Shown piece by piece: positions 1 to 9,713 of a DNA stretch of 64,000 nt (position 1 is its first letter; every line of letters starts with the position of its first letter). A program made the position numbers and the translations under genes. Location: positions 64,001-128,000 of IMG/VR virus record IMGVR_UViG_3300025876_000006; one strand, given 5' to 3'. Origin of the DNA: a virus. The notes under the pieces are model-generated. The model had not been told where the DNA came from. It was given only the letters and a program-made list of their open reading frames with translations, and searched no databases.

Positions 1-2
1 AT

Positions 3-2099
3 ATTACATCTGATGATAAGATGGCAACAGTTCATAGTGATGACTATGATTATGGAACTCAAAAATATACCGATGGCGCGCCAATTGCAGCGCTATCTCC
101 AATTACTGGAACATGGGCAAAGGCAAAAGAAATCGTTCCAAATGGTCATCGCACGATGATGATTGATGAAGATGGAATTCCATATGCTTGGGGTTATCAA
201 TCAAATTATTATGGATTACGCGGGCAAGGCGCGTATATAAACCCAGAAAACAATTGGACTTCAAATAGTGCAAGCGGGTTAACTGTTGATCAAATTACAG
301 ATCATACGCCGATACCATGTATGGTTCCAAACGCAACCGCGATATTCAGTTCTAATAAATGTAATTATATTCGAATAAAACAAGTAGCATATGATACTTA
401 CCTCTCAGGTGATTATTGGTGGAGAAGAAATGGATTTCATGTTATTACTAAAGATGGCTATGATTTAGATGATGCTAAATTCTTTACAGGCAATAACGAA
501 GATGATGGAATAAACAAACCAACAATACGTGGTCGTGTAATTTCTGGAGGTCATCTTAATGCTAACTATTGGTATGAAAACGCATCTGCTAACAGCGCTA
601 ATGCAACGACCGCACGAGGTCCAATAATCTGGGGGCCGGGGCAAACTCAAATGGGAGCCGTTCTTTGGTGGGAATATGGAAACTCAACTCAAACATTAAC
701 AGGCAGTCCTAACGGAGAGCCAGAAAGAGTTCAGTCTCCAGGAAACAAATCCTTTAACTTCTATACTCCAGAAAATGCAAATTATGATTCAGATTACCCT
801 TGGTATATTAAGAAAATCGTTTCTAGTTGTTGGGATCATTTTGTTATTGTTGGAAAAGAAGGCGACGATGACGCTAATGAATTATGGCATTGGGGAATAA
901 ACGCATATTATGAATCAGGTAACCAAGCTACGCGTGGAGTAAATAATCAATTTATGGTACCTGTTCATGACGGAATTAATCGAAATCTTGGTTCTCCAAT
1001 GGTCAATGATGGCGGTAATACACGAATTTTTAGAAGGAAAGATTCTCAACCACATGGCCTTAAAAACCTAGATGCTATTAAATTACCAAATAATTATTGG
1101 TATTTTGTAATTCTTGGCGATGGTAATAACGAAAGAAAGAATACGCGCTTTAGAGTATATCCATATTCTGGAACAAATGCATTAAAGAACGGGTTGTTTC
1201 CAAATAGTCCTGGAACAACAAATGCAACATCATATACTCTTAGTGCAACTACAAGTACCTTTATTCCAAATTATCAAACTCGATTAACAGGAATTGTTGA
1301 TTTACAAATTAATCATTGGCAAAATAATACAACACAAAACGTTGTATGGGCTTTACGGAAGAACTCTTCAACCTTTTCTACTTGGACCAATCCGAATCAT
1401 GACTTATGGACATGGGGAAGAAATAACCATGGACAAACTGGACAAGGTAATACTGGTTCATGGAGATCTCCTGCTAAGATTACAGGTTATACTGATCAAA
1501 TATACAATACTGGTCATGGTAACTTTGTTAGAAAAAATGCTGCACTATTTTTTACAGGATATCACGGTAATTCCGGAGGAGTTGGATTTGCTAAAGCAAT
1601 TTCAAGTACAAATACAACTCAAAGCGTAACATCTCTTCAACGAGTAACAATCGGCGCAGCCGGTAATAATGCTTGTAAAAAATTATTTGTAGTTCCTTGG
1701 CAAGGCAATACTGGAAACCAACAATTTGCAGTTACACGATCGGTCACAGATGAAGCAGGTGGTATTCAAGCACAACTATATGTTAATGGATATACCTATT
1801 ATCATGAAACCGGCTGGCATATGGGTTCAGGAGCAGAAACTCACGATTCTGCTAATAATTATACGAATGGGTGGCGTCGAATATTCTTCCCAGAAGATCC
1901 AATGAATATTGTTCAAATTGCAACAGGTAACCCACATGTTATGTTTATATTATGTAAAGATGGTGGTGATCCTGATGCTGAACGCGGAAGACTATATGTA
2001 GCCGGTTGGGTACAGGGAACTAGAGCGACATCACACGACGAAGCTATTCATCCAGTGTTTACATCAGCTCAACGATATGTTAGAACTACTTACGTTTAA
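3..2099 (+). CDS. RCC1-repeat-like virion/tail surface protein, 5' end probably outside window
   Basis: The frame stays open to the left edge of the window. The first ATG (position 21) has no ribosome site, so the true start is probably upstream and 692 residues is a minimum. The protein carries spaced W-G motifs with glycine-rich turns (WHWGINAYYESGNQ, LWTWGRNNHGQTGQG, LYVAGW) of the kind seen in RCC1-type beta-propeller repeats. It is rich in Asn, Gly, Tyr and Trp and has no transmembrane segment. RCC1-like repeats occur in some phage tail-fibre and baseplate-associated proteins. The next gene is a large fibre and the virion block follows, so a receptor-binding or tail surface role is inferred. 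Enzymatic function is not indicated. The ending (TTYV) looks intact. Confidence 0.6.
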   Translation: MTSDDKMATVHSDDYDYGTQKYTDGAPIAALSPITGTWAKAKEIVPNGHRTMMIDEDGIPYAWGYQSNYYGLRGQGAYINPENNWTSNSASGLTVDQITDHTPIPCMVPNATAIFSSNKCNYIRIKQVAYDTYLSGDYWWRRNGFHVITKDGYDLDDAKFFTGNNEDDGINKPTIRGRVISGGHLNANYWYENASANSANATTARGPIIWGPGQTQMGAVLWWEYGNSTQTLTGSPNGEPERVQSPGNKSFNFYTPENANYDSDYPWYIKKIVSSCWDHFVIVGKEGDDDANELWHWGINAYYESGNQATRGVNNQFMVPVHDGINRNLGSPMVNDGGNTRIFRRKDSQPHGLKNLDAIKLPNNYWYFVILGDGNNERKNTRFRVYPYSGTNALKNGLFPNSPGTTNATSYTLSATTSTFIPNYQTRLTGIVDLQINHWQNNTTQNVVWALRKNSSTFSTWTNPNHDLWTWGRNNHGQTGQGNTGSWRSPAKITGYTDQIYNTGHGNFVRKNAALFFTGYHGNSGGVGFAKAISSTNTTQSVTSLQRVTIGAAGNNACKKLFVVPWQGNTGNQQFAVTRSVTDEAGGIQAQLYVNGYTYYHETGWHMGSGAETHDSANNYTNGWRRIFFPEDPMNIVQIATGNPHVMFILCKDGGDPDAERGRLYVAGWVQGTRATSHDEAIHPVFTSAQRYVRTTYV

Positions 2100-2104
2100 A
2101 CCTG

Positions 2105-2112
2105 AATAAATA
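2105..2112 (+). promoter_or_regulatory. Late promoter element (AATAAATA) for the large fibre gene
   Basis: AATAAATA matches the marine T4-like late consensus NATAAATA. It lies 9 nt before ATG 2122, so the predicted leader is only a few bases. Confidence 0.6.
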
Positions 2113-2121
2113 TTTAAAATC

Positions 2122-5100
2122 ATGGCAATTACACCAACAAAAATTATACTAAAACATTCGTTTAATAGTGGAGCAGAGCCTGATCCTGCGTCACTTGTTA
2201 ATGGAGAACTTGCTTTTAATGCGACAGATTCAACTTTGTTTTGGAAAGATCAATCTGGAGATTTAATAACAAAATCATTAAACATTAATGAAGATATTGC
2301 TGCAGTTATTAGGGATGAATATAGCGACTTTTTAATATCAGATATTAATTTAGTTGCTGGTGATAATAACAAATCAAATTTAGTTGTATCATATTATAGT
2401 GGAGATACAACCAAAAACTTAGGTGATGTAAGAGGTGCGACAGGACTTGGAATTAGTCCTGTCGCAGTTTATGAGTGGGCAGATGAAATTCCTACAGCGG
2501 GTGATATTAGTAATCCTTTATCAGCTGCATTACAAAGAACCGGCGTAACCGTTGCAGTTTTATATGGAGTGACTACAGGTGATAGCCCAGTGTGGACTAA
2601 TACTCACATATATGTATATAATGCAACTGCAGATTCTTGGACAGATCTTGGAGAACTAATTGGTGCCGTTGGTCCAACCGGATTAACTGGTGATGTGGGT
2701 GCAACTGGTCCAACCGGCCCAACTGGTCCAACTGGTGCTGTGGGTCTAACAGGACCAGCTTCTAGTGCGGCAACCGATATTGATAAAGGTATCGTAGAGT
2801 TTTCAACACAATCAGAAGTTTGGAGTGCAGATGGAAACGACCCTGCTAATAATACTGTTGTTAGAGCTAAGCATTTATTAACTAAAAAAGATGAAGTTAA
2901 TTCTGCTTTAACCTTTGCAGATCTTGGCGTTGGAAATGCCGCAGGAAATGGAAAAATAAGAATTCACCCTGATGGGCAAGTCGCTTTAAGTTTAACCAAT
3001 TCAGCTATTCCTCCAATAACTGGCGATGAAAATCCAGGAAGTGCCGTTAATGGTATATTACCTGAAGGTTATGTTGCGTTAAGGCGAGATGCAACCGACG
3101 TGTTTATTGATTTAAACGTTGGCGGTTCTATTACAAGTAAGCAGATTGGTAGTGACCAAACGCTAACATTAAATGGAACAAGTATTGAAATTAGTGGAGG
3201 CAATAGTATTCAACTTCCAGTGCCAGTTATTGGAGGAATGCAAAGTTTAATTTTTGATCCACAAACTTTTGAATTAACAATTGATGGAGGTAATACAGTT
3301 ACATTACCACAAAATACAAATTTACAAGACTTATCAATTGTTGATGATCAATTAACACTCTCCGATAGTAATACAGTTACATTACCAGTAACGACCGCTC
3401 AAGGACAAAAAGCAGATTCTGCAATTCAACCTTCTGATATTGATACTTTATCAGGACTTAATAGTATATTAACTGATGCTGAACTTATTGATACAGAGGA
3501 TTTTCGATTAATTAATCAGCGTCAACCTTTATATCATATACATGAAATAAACGATTTGACTGCGCCTGAAGGTGCGCAAGATGGCCAAGTTATTAGATAT
3601 AATGAAAACCTTGGGGAGTTTTCTTTAGAAGATTTTATCTTTGATGTAAGCAATAGTATAACAGAATCTGTTTTCACTGAAGCTGATATTTTTGCAAATG
3701 ATAAACTTATATTTAAAGATACAAGTAATGCAGAAGTTGCAAGATATGCTGAAGTTTCAACAATTTTTGAAAATACTTCAAGCGTTGGTATTGGAAGAGC
3801 TCCTGGAAGCGCGGATTATGCACTTGATGTTTTAGGGCAGGATGTAATATTTGCAAAAGAAAATTATACGAGTGGCATATTATTATCTGCCGGTGATGGC
3901 GGTATAGAATTATTTGACGGCGCCAATGATTATACCGAGGAGCCTGGTTGGGGAAATCCATATATTGATTTTAAAAACCAACAAACCGATGATTATAGTA
4001 GCCGTATAATTAAACAAGGTGACGCATTAAAGATTGTAACCGGTGGCAATGGCGGCACTGGTGGTAAATTTCATTTTTCTCAATCTGGCGAATTTGTAAT
4101 TGGGCAGCGCCTAACTAGTGAAGTTATCAGCTATGATGAAATTACTGGCTTTGCAGGTCATGATTTGGTAGTTGGCCGAGAAGCTTTAGATGTTAGAGGT
4201 AATATTGCTCTTGGTCGATATAGTACAGATGTATCCGATTATGATGCAAGTAATTATATATCATTTGCAGGAACATATGGAGACCCAGACGCCGCCTTTA
4301 TAGGAGAACGCCGTTATGATGAAACCGCAGATCAAAAAAGTGAGTTACTTATCTACAAAGGTAATGACCCGGGCAGTGGCGGTAATGCCGATCGAATTAG
4401 AATTGCATCAGGCGAATTTAGAATTGATACCTACGAATCACAAATGCCATTCACGCCACCTTTAGGGTTTAACGCAATAGGCGAATCTACTAATTTAATT
4501 AATAGGTTTAGAATAACTGATGATGGTAATGTCGGTATTGGAACCGGTGAAACAAATCCTCCAATGAAGTTATCTATTCAAGGCGGAACTATTGGTATTG
4601 ATTCTAACAGTGATGACGATTGGGGAATGATTGACCAAGGTACTACTAATTCAGGTATTGGATTCAGAGGATCTGGTTTTAATGCTAGCCAGGGCTTGGA
4701 TTTATGTGTTACTGGAAGTGGTAACGTTGGAATTGGAACTGAAACGCCAAACAGCCCGTTACAAGTAATTGGTAATACTCAAATAGATGGTAAATTATAT
4801 GTTGCTGATAGCCTCTTCCTTGGATCAGATTATTCTGCGGCTGGGTCTGGCAACACTTGGCCATTAGCACTAATTACCGCAACTCGAACCACTGAAATCC
4901 CTAATACAGATTTAGGACAAAAGGATGATTTACGATTAAGCAGCAACGACTCTGTAAGTATATATACCGATGGTGATTGGAACAGCACAGATACAACTGA
5001 TATTCCTAAATTTCGTGTTATACAAAATGGAAATGTTGGTATTGGAACAATTGATCCTCTTGAAAAATTACATGTTGTTGGACAAGGCCTTTTCACACAG

Positions 5101-5907
5101 GGCCAAAATGCCGACGATGGTGGCGTTCTTATTAATGGCAGCGCTGGAAGTATTGAATTAATAGAGTCAGTAGCCGATGGTGACAACCCGTTCATCGACT
5201 TTAAAACGGCCGGAAGTGCTGAAGATTTTGATTGTCGCATTATTAAAGAGGATAACGGACTGGAATTCCATACCGGTGATGGGACCCCATCACCAAGACG
5301 CTTAAAGATTCAAAGCGATGGCCTAGTTAGGGTTGGACCTGATTCTGTAGCACCAGTTAGTACTTTAAGTATTACCGACGGCGGAATTGCTATCAGTAGT
5401 AATGGAGATGCCGATTGGGGATTTATTGATCAAGGACCTGATAATTCTGGAATTGGATTTAGAGGCCAAGGGTCGCTTACTTCATCAGACCTTGATTTAA
5501 CAGTAACTCAAGCCGGAGATACTGTTATTAAGCAAGGCCAGAAATTAACAATTGGAACTGATGACATATTTCCAAATACTTTAAGCGGAATTCCAACTCC
5601 TGGAGCTCCTTATAGCACAAGCTTAATCGGCAGCAGTGGCCATGTACAACTACCTGGTGGTTTAATTATGAAGTTTGGAACTGCTATGAGTAACATAGAT
5701 GGCGCCCAAACGTTTATCTTTGAAGAAGAGTTTCCAAATAATATGTTTACTATACATATTACAAAACAAGGGGGCGGTGGTACGACTATGTCATATGATT
5801 CATATAACCGTCAAGGTTTTACTATAAATCGGCCAGACGGCATTGATAATTCTCAGGGCGCTGGTAGTAACGGCGTTGGATTCTGTTGGCAAGCAATCGG
5901 TAATTAA
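2122..5907 (+). CDS. Large tail fibre protein with collagen-like segment and duplicated modules
   Basis: A 1261-residue protein. Residues 1-50 resemble the N-terminal module common in phage fibres, with the pattern GAEPDPASLVNGELAFNATD. A collagen-like GxT run lies near residues 188-212. The central part contains NVGIGT motifs typical of fibre shafts, and two module types occur twice: an IDFK...RIIK block and a DWG-IDQG-NSGIGFRG block. The last 80 residues (LPGGLIMKFGT ... FCWQAIGN) resemble the Gp53-like C-terminal receptor-binding domain of phage fibres. No intramolecular S74 chaperone is seen. AATAAATA lies 9 bases before the start, consistent with late expression. The adhesin role is known for the family; the receptor is unknown. 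Confidence 0.85.
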   Translation: MAITPTKIILKHSFNSGAEPDPASLVNGELAFNATDSTLFWKDQSGDLITKSLNINEDIAAVIRDEYSDFLISDINLVAGDNNKSNLVVSYYSGDTTKNLGDVRGATGLGISPVAVYEWADEIPTAGDISNPLSAALQRTGVTVAVLYGVTTGDSPVWTNTHIYVYNATADSWTDLGELIGAVGPTGLTGDVGATGPTGPTGPTGAVGLTGPASSAATDIDKGIVEFSTQSEVWSADGNDPANNTVVRAKHLLTKKDEVNSALTFADLGVGNAAGNGKIRIHPDGQVALSLTNSAIPPITGDENPGSAVNGILPEGYVALRRDATDVFIDLNVGGSITSKQIGSDQTLTLNGTSIEISGGNSIQLPVPVIGGMQSLIFDPQTFELTIDGGNTVTLPQNTNLQDLSIVDDQLTLSDSNTVTLPVTTAQGQKADSAIQPSDIDTLSGLNSILTDAELIDTEDFRLINQRQPLYHIHEINDLTAPEGAQDGQVIRYNENLGEFSLEDFIFDVSNSITESVFTEADIFANDKLIFKDTSNAEVARYAEVSTIFENTSSVGIGRAPGSADYALDVLGQDVIFAKENYTSGILLSAGDGGIELFDGANDYTEEPGWGNPYIDFKNQQTDDYSSRIIKQGDALKIVTGGNGGTGGKFHFSQSGEFVIGQRLTSEVISYDEITGFAGHDLVVGREALDVRGNIALGRYSTDVSDYDASNYISFAGTYGDPDAAFIGERRYDETADQKSELLIYKGNDPGSGGNADRIRIASGEFRIDTYESQMPFTPPLGFNAIGESTNLINRFRITDDGNVGIGTGETNPPMKLSIQGGTIGIDSNSDDDWGMIDQGTTNSGIGFRGSGFNASQGLDLCVTGSGNVGIGTETPNSPLQVIGNTQIDGKLYVADSLFLGSDYSAAGSGNTWPLALITATRTTEIPNTDLGQKDDLRLSSNDSVSIYTDGDWNSTDTTDIPKFRVIQNGNVGIGTIDPLEKLHVVGQGLFTQGQNADDGGVLINGSAGSIELIESVADGDNPFIDFKTAGSAEDFDCRIIKEDNGLEFHTGDGTPSPRRLKIQSDGLVRVGPDSVAPVSTLSITDGGIAISSNGDADWGFIDQGPDNSGIGFRGQGSLTSSDLDLTVTQAGDTVIKQGQKLTIGTDDIFPNTLSGIPTPGAPYSTSLIGSSGHVQLPGGLIMKFGTAMSNIDGAQTFIFEEEFPNNMFTIHITKQGGGGTTMSYDSYNRQGFTINRPDGIDNSQGAGSNGVGFCWQAIGN

Positions 5908-5918
5908 AAATACTATTT

Positions 5919-5926
5919 TATAAATA
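5919..5926 (+). promoter_or_regulatory. Late promoter TATAAATA
   Basis: A perfect T4 late element between the fibre gene and the small membrane protein gene. The start codon is 45 nt downstream, so this transcript has a normal leader. Confidence 0.65.
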
Positions 5927-5971
5927 AGTTTATAATAAGTAAACCAAACCTTTATATTATACCCATTTGTT

Positions 5972-6421
5972 ATGAAACACACAGAAGTTGACGAAGATGC
6001 CTTTACGCGCGAAATGAAACTTGTCGTTGCTGAAACTATCAAAGAGTTACATGCGACTGACACTGGTATACGATTTAAAAAACCAAATACGATTCAAGGG
6101 TGGTTGGCAGTTACTTTAGCATGTATTGCTTTATCTGGTTTTGTTGGGTCAAGTATTATATTTTTAAATAATGTAAGTACTCACCATCAATTACCAGCAC
6201 ATTCTGGGACTAAAAAATTATTAGAAGAAGTAGCAGAGATTCATGAACTACATTCTAGAGATCAGGTATTTCATATCAAAGAAGAACGATTACAACTTCA
6301 AATATTAGCAGAAACCGCTCCAATTCATGAAAAGGTAAGCGTAATTAAAGAAGACGTAAAGGCTATTGAAACAAAGGTTGATATTTTACTCGATCGTGAG
6401 TTTAAGAGAAATGCTAATTAG
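5972..6421 (+). CDS. Single-pass membrane protein with coiled-coil tail (holin- or spanin-like topology)
   Basis: 149 residues. About 44 charged residues are followed by one hydrophobic span (residues ~45-67, GWLAVTLACIALSGFVGSSI) and then a charged, heptad-rich C-terminal region likely on the periplasmic side. This topology is shared by T4-type holin T (cytoplasmic N-terminus, one TM, periplasmic domain) and by inner-membrane spanins, but no sequence signature identifies either. It sits between virion surface genes and gene 13, behind a perfect late promoter. A lysis role is inference; a structural or assembly membrane anchor is possible. Confidence 0.55.
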   Translation: MKHTEVDEDAFTREMKLVVAETIKELHATDTGIRFKKPNTIQGWLAVTLACIALSGFVGSSIIFLNNVSTHHQLPAHSGTKKLLEEVAEIHELHSRDQVFHIKEERLQLQILAETAPIHEKVSVIKEDVKAIETKVDILLDREFKRNAN

Positions 6422-6445
6422 CGTTATTATTTAAAGATATATTTT

Positions 6446-6453
6446 TATAAATA
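6446..6453 (+). promoter_or_regulatory. Late promoter TATAAATA
   Basis: A perfect late element 61 nt before the start of the four-TM membrane protein gene at 6515. Confidence 0.6.
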
Positions 6454-6514
6454 TATTATATAAAGTAGAGATTTAGGATTTATTTCTGCTTTAAACACCA
6501 CACACATAAAATAT

Positions 6515-6997
6515 ATGACGCCTTACGAAACCTTTAAAGCTTTTGCTCAATTACAGTCTATAGCTTGGACTTTGCCGATGCTGGCCCTATGTATCATTGT
6601 TGTCTTTAAAGCTTTTAAGCCTGCAAAGAATGCTAATAAGAAGGGTGCCAGCAATTCTTCAGAAAAAATGAGATGGTTTCTTACCGGAATTTTTATTGGG
6701 TTCCTTGGAAATATTCTTGATAATACATACTGGGCTTTTTATTGGGGAGCTGGTTATTTACAAATGCAAGAACCTGTTGATGCATTAATTAGTTTTGGTG
6801 TTTTTCCTAACCTTGTTTTTAGACAAGGGATGACATTGTTAGCTGCGTATTGCCATATAAAAGCTTTTATACCTGCAGAAAATAAATTATTAGCTAAGAA
6901 GGTTCATAAGATATTTATTGCTACTATTATTTTGGGGCAAGGGTATATTCTATTACTGATCGCTTTAAAATACGGTTTGTTCTTAAACGCCAAATAA
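6515..6997 (+). CDS. Polytopic membrane protein of unknown function
   Basis: 160 residues with about four hydrophobic segments (near residues 14-32, 50-64, 88-115 and 128-150). A lysine-rich cytoplasmic loop lies near residues 37-52 (KPAKNANKKG). I do not recognise the family. It has its own late promoter 61 nt upstream and follows a one-TM protein, so the pair could be a lysis or membrane-remodelling unit. The 3' end overlaps the reverse-strand gene at 6983-7162 by 15 bp, tail to tail. Confidence 0.55.
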   Translation: MTPYETFKAFAQLQSIAWTLPMLALCIIVVFKAFKPAKNANKKGASNSSEKMRWFLTGIFIGFLGNILDNTYWAFYWGAGYLQMQEPVDALISFGVFPNLVFRQGMTLLAAYCHIKAFIPAENKLLAKKVHKIFIATIILGQGYILLLIALKYGLFLNAK

Positions 6998-7162
6998 GTT
7001 TATTTCTTCTTGATCGGATTTAAACTTTCCTTTATCTCCGGCAGAAAAGTAAATATCATTGCCTTCTTTTTTATAGATCATGATATAATCTATGTCTCCA
7101 CATCCGAGTTTTTTAAATAATTCCCGAGCGCCTTTGTTAATGTATACTATTTCATTATTCAT
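6983..7162 (-). CDS. Small reverse-strand protein, 59 aa, unknown
   Basis: This reading frame fills the gap between the membrane protein gene and gene 13, where the plus strand has no gene. I chose the ATG at 7162 (MNNEIVYINKGARELFKKLG). A longer frame runs up to 7225, but it would include promoter-like AT-rich DNA and overlap gene 13. The predicted peptide has balanced charge and a GCGDIDYIMIYKK core, as in a small globular protein. No ribosome site is visible; an AT-rich TATAAATT lies 2 nt upstream. It is one of only two reverse-strand genes in the window. Confidence 0.55.
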   Translation of the reverse strand: MNNEIVYINKGARELFKKLGCGDIDYIMIYKKEGNDIYFSAGDKGKFKSDQEEINLFGV

Positions 7163-7185
7163 ACAATTTATATATAATAAGTTTA

Positions 7186-7193
7186 TATAAATA
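7186..7193 (+). promoter_or_regulatory. Late promoter TATAAATA of gene 13
   Basis: Perfect element, exactly 5 nt before ATG 7199. The predicted transcription start falls on or next to the A of the start codon. Confidence 0.75.
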
Positions 7194-7198
7194 ATAGT

Positions 7199-7951
7199 AT
7201 GGCTAGACCAGAAACAAGAGACCAATTAGCAGAATATTGTTTAAGAGCTTTAGGCGCTCCTGTCATTGAAATTAACCTTGATGAAGATCAAATCGATGAT
7301 CGCATTGATGAAGCTATTCAATTTTATCAGGAGTACCATTCAGATGCAGTAGTAAGAACCTTTGTTAAACATGAGATAACGCAAGATACTATTGATAATA
7401 GGGAAATTCAATTACCAGATTCAATATTAAGCGTAACTCGAATCAGAGGTTTAAATTCATCAAGTCTTGGTGGAATGTTTAGTGTTAAATATCAAATGCA
7501 CCTTAATGATGTTGCTGGATTGAATGGATCAAACGGCGGAGGATTAGTAAACTATGAAATGACTAAACAAAACCTTTCATTAATTGATGATATTATAAAT
7601 GGTCATTCTCAACAGGTTTCATATAGTCGCCACAAAAATACAATTAAAATACATAGCGATATTACAGGTTATGCCGGCGTTGGAAATTTTATTCTTGTTG
7701 AATGTTACCAAACAATAGATCCAAATTCATATCCTGAAGTATATAATGATATGGCTTTAAAAGAATTATTAACACTACTTCTTAAAAAACAATGGGGTGC
7801 AAATCTAATTAAATTTGAAGGAATGCAACTACCGGGCGGCGTAACAATAAACGGGAGGCCAATTTATGATGACGCTGTAACAGATTTAAAAGAACTTAAA
7901 GAAAGATGGCAATTACAATATGAAGCACCCGTTGATTTTTATTGTGGTTAA
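7199..7951 (+). CDS. 13: Neck protein gp13
   Basis: 250 residues, likely the head-completion or neck protein that links portal and tail connector in T4-like heads. The N-terminus (RDQLAEYCLRALGAPVIEINLDEDQIDDRIDEAIQFY, quoted only as a pattern of acidic helices) is typical of marine T4-like gp13. It begins the canonical 13-14-15-16-17 series. It has a late promoter 5 nt upstream and no Shine-Dalgarno sequence. T4 gp13 is about 309 residues, so this form is somewhat shorter. Confidence 0.88.
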   Translation: MARPETRDQLAEYCLRALGAPVIEINLDEDQIDDRIDEAIQFYQEYHSDAVVRTFVKHEITQDTIDNREIQLPDSILSVTRIRGLNSSSLGGMFSVKYQMHLNDVAGLNGSNGGGLVNYEMTKQNLSLIDDIINGHSQQVSYSRHKNTIKIHSDITGYAGVGNFILVECYQTIDPNSYPEVYNDMALKELLTLLLKKQWGANLIKFEGMQLPGGVTINGRPIYDDAVTDLKELKERWQLQYEAPVDFYCG

Positions 7952-7963
7952 AATATAATACCA

Positions 7964-8899
7964 ATGGCTTTAAATAAATATTTTCAAAACGGCGCTAAGT
8001 CTGAACAAAACTTATATGAGTCTCTTGTTATAGAGTCCATACAGATTCATGGCATTGACGTTTATTATATTCCTCGTAAGATTATTAAGAGGGACTTTGT
8101 TTTAAATGAAGACGTGGTTTCAACCTTTGATAAAGCATTCAAAGTTGAAATGTATGTTGAGGAAATGGAGGGCTTTGAAGGAGATTCTAAAATTTATGAA
8201 AAGTTTGGTTTAGAAGTTAGAGATGAAATGACGTTACGCGTCGCTAAGTATCGATGGAACCAACTTATTCAGCGTCACGGTTATGCTGATGATGCAGTGC
8301 GTCCAAGAGAGGGCGATTTAATTTATGTGCCTCTTTATAAATCTATTTTTGAAATTCGTTATTCTGATTCTAAAAAACCATTTTATCAATTACAAGACTT
8401 ACCATTATTTACTCTTACATGCGAGAAGTTTGAATATGAAGGACAAGAAATTGATACAGGCATTGACGATATTGATGACATACAAGAAAAACTTTCTCAA
8501 GGATTTACTTTTGTTATTGATTCCAAAACAGAACCAAATTTTATTGATGGAGAAACATTAACATTTACTACACCCGGCGGTATAACTGGTAATACAGAGT
8601 TCTTTGAATATAATATAGTTCCAGATAGTGACCCAATTGTTGAAGAAATGAGAGTTGGCACTTTAACGTTTGATGACGGATATTTCCATAATATTGAGGC
8701 TAACACATCATTCTTAGGTACTGAAAGCGGGGGCTCTTTAATTATAAGTGAACTAAGAAGCCTTGACGATTCCGACTCTGATATATTTAATTCAGATCAT
8801 TGGGCAGGTAATGCAACGTTTGCTGATGCGGCTAACGGTTTAGAATTTATTGACTTTTCAGAGAGCAATCCATTCGGTGAACCATTTAATTTCCAATAA
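7964..8899 (+). CDS. 14: Neck protein gp14
   Basis: 311 residues, following gp13 by 12 nt. It is the second neck protein; with gp13 it seals the packaged head and makes the tail attachment site. Motifs near residues 1-130 (MALNKYFQNGAKSEQNLYESL, DVYYIPRK, GLEVRDEMTLRVAKYRWNQL) follow the family pattern. The C-terminal ~130 residues are acidic and glycine- or serine-rich, making it longer than T4 gp14 (256 aa). No late element immediately precedes it, so it is probably co-transcribed with gene 13. Confidence 0.88.
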   Translation: MALNKYFQNGAKSEQNLYESLVIESIQIHGIDVYYIPRKIIKRDFVLNEDVVSTFDKAFKVEMYVEEMEGFEGDSKIYEKFGLEVRDEMTLRVAKYRWNQLIQRHGYADDAVRPREGDLIYVPLYKSIFEIRYSDSKKPFYQLQDLPLFTLTCEKFEYEGQEIDTGIDDIDDIQEKLSQGFTFVIDSKTEPNFIDGETLTFTTPGGITGNTEFFEYNIVPDSDPIVEEMRVGTLTFDDGYFHNIEANTSFLGTESGGSLIISELRSLDDSDSDIFNSDHWAGNATFADAANGLEFIDFSESNPFGEPFNFQ

Positions 8900-8902
8900 A
8901 TA
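8895..8902 (+). promoter_or_regulatory. Late promoter element AATAAATA of gene 15
   Basis: AATAAATA overlaps the gene 14 stop codon and lies 7 nt before ATG 8910. Confidence 0.6.
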
Positions 8903-8909
8903 AAAAACT

Positions 8910-9689
8910 ATGCTAGGACACGATTATTTTTACCATGCCAATGTTCGAAAGATCATTAGTGTGTTTGGCTCATTATTTAATGATATCTATATTGGTAAGC
9001 GAGTTGATGGCGCGTTAACAAGCGTTCAGCGAGTTCCTTTAGCCTATGCGCCAAGAGAAAGATATTTGGCAAGAATAAATGAATCTACCCTTGATGAATC
9101 TATTGCTATTAAATTACCAAGAATGTCATTTGAGATTGCTGATATTACATATGACGCTGCTACTAAGTTAACAAAATTTAATCAAACAATACAAAAGGAC
9201 GCTGATGGAAATTGCTTTAATGTATTTCAAGCAGTACCTTATAACATGACAATTGATTTAAATGTTTTATCTAGATCTCAAGACGAAGCTCTTCAAATCG
9301 TTGAACAAATTTTACCATTCTTTAGCCCTTCATATACGCTTTCAGTAAAAGGTTTAGAAGGTCCTGAGAGTATAACAGATATTCCAATAAGCCTAAACTC
9401 CCTTGATCATGAAGATTCGTATCAAGGTGGTATTAAAGATTCACGAAGAACTATTATATATACATTGAGCTTTGGCGTTAAGGTTAAGTTTGCAGGGCCT
9501 TTAATACCATGTAATAACGGCGGTTTAATTAAAGCTATTGATGTAAGTATTATGGAAGAAGAAGGCAAAGATGCCTTTGGCGGCGTTGAAGTTAAAACGG
9601 CACTGAGAGCGCAAACCGAAGATGATTTTGATTGTGTTGTTAACTTAGGAATCATTGATCCTGATAGAGATATTTGGCCAGATGATTAA
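8910..9689 (+). CDS. 15: Tail sheath stabiliser / tail terminator gp15
   Basis: 259 residues, close to T4 gp15 (272). In T4 it forms the terminator ring on top of the contractile tail and binds the neck. The start MLGHDYFYHANVRKIISVFGSLF is the recognisable family N-terminus, followed by IYIGKRVDG and a conserved central region around PRMSFEIADITYDA. Position after gp14 and before the terminase genes fits the T4 order. Confidence 0.9.
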   Translation: MLGHDYFYHANVRKIISVFGSLFNDIYIGKRVDGALTSVQRVPLAYAPRERYLARINESTLDESIAIKLPRMSFEIADITYDAATKLTKFNQTIQKDADGNCFNVFQAVPYNMTIDLNVLSRSQDEALQIVEQILPFFSPSYTLSVKGLEGPESITDIPISLNSLDHEDSYQGGIKDSRRTIIYTLSFGVKVKFAGPLIPCNNGGLIKAIDVSIMEEEGKDAFGGVEVKTALRAQTEDDFDCVVNLGIIDPDRDIWPDD

Positions 9690-9713
9690 GGCAATTTTTA
9701 AATAAATTATATT

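Noticed and set aside
4830-5240. Reverse-strand frame within the fibre gene
   Set aside because: It lies fully inside a clear plus-strand CDS, has no promoter or ribosome site and no recognisable protein pattern.
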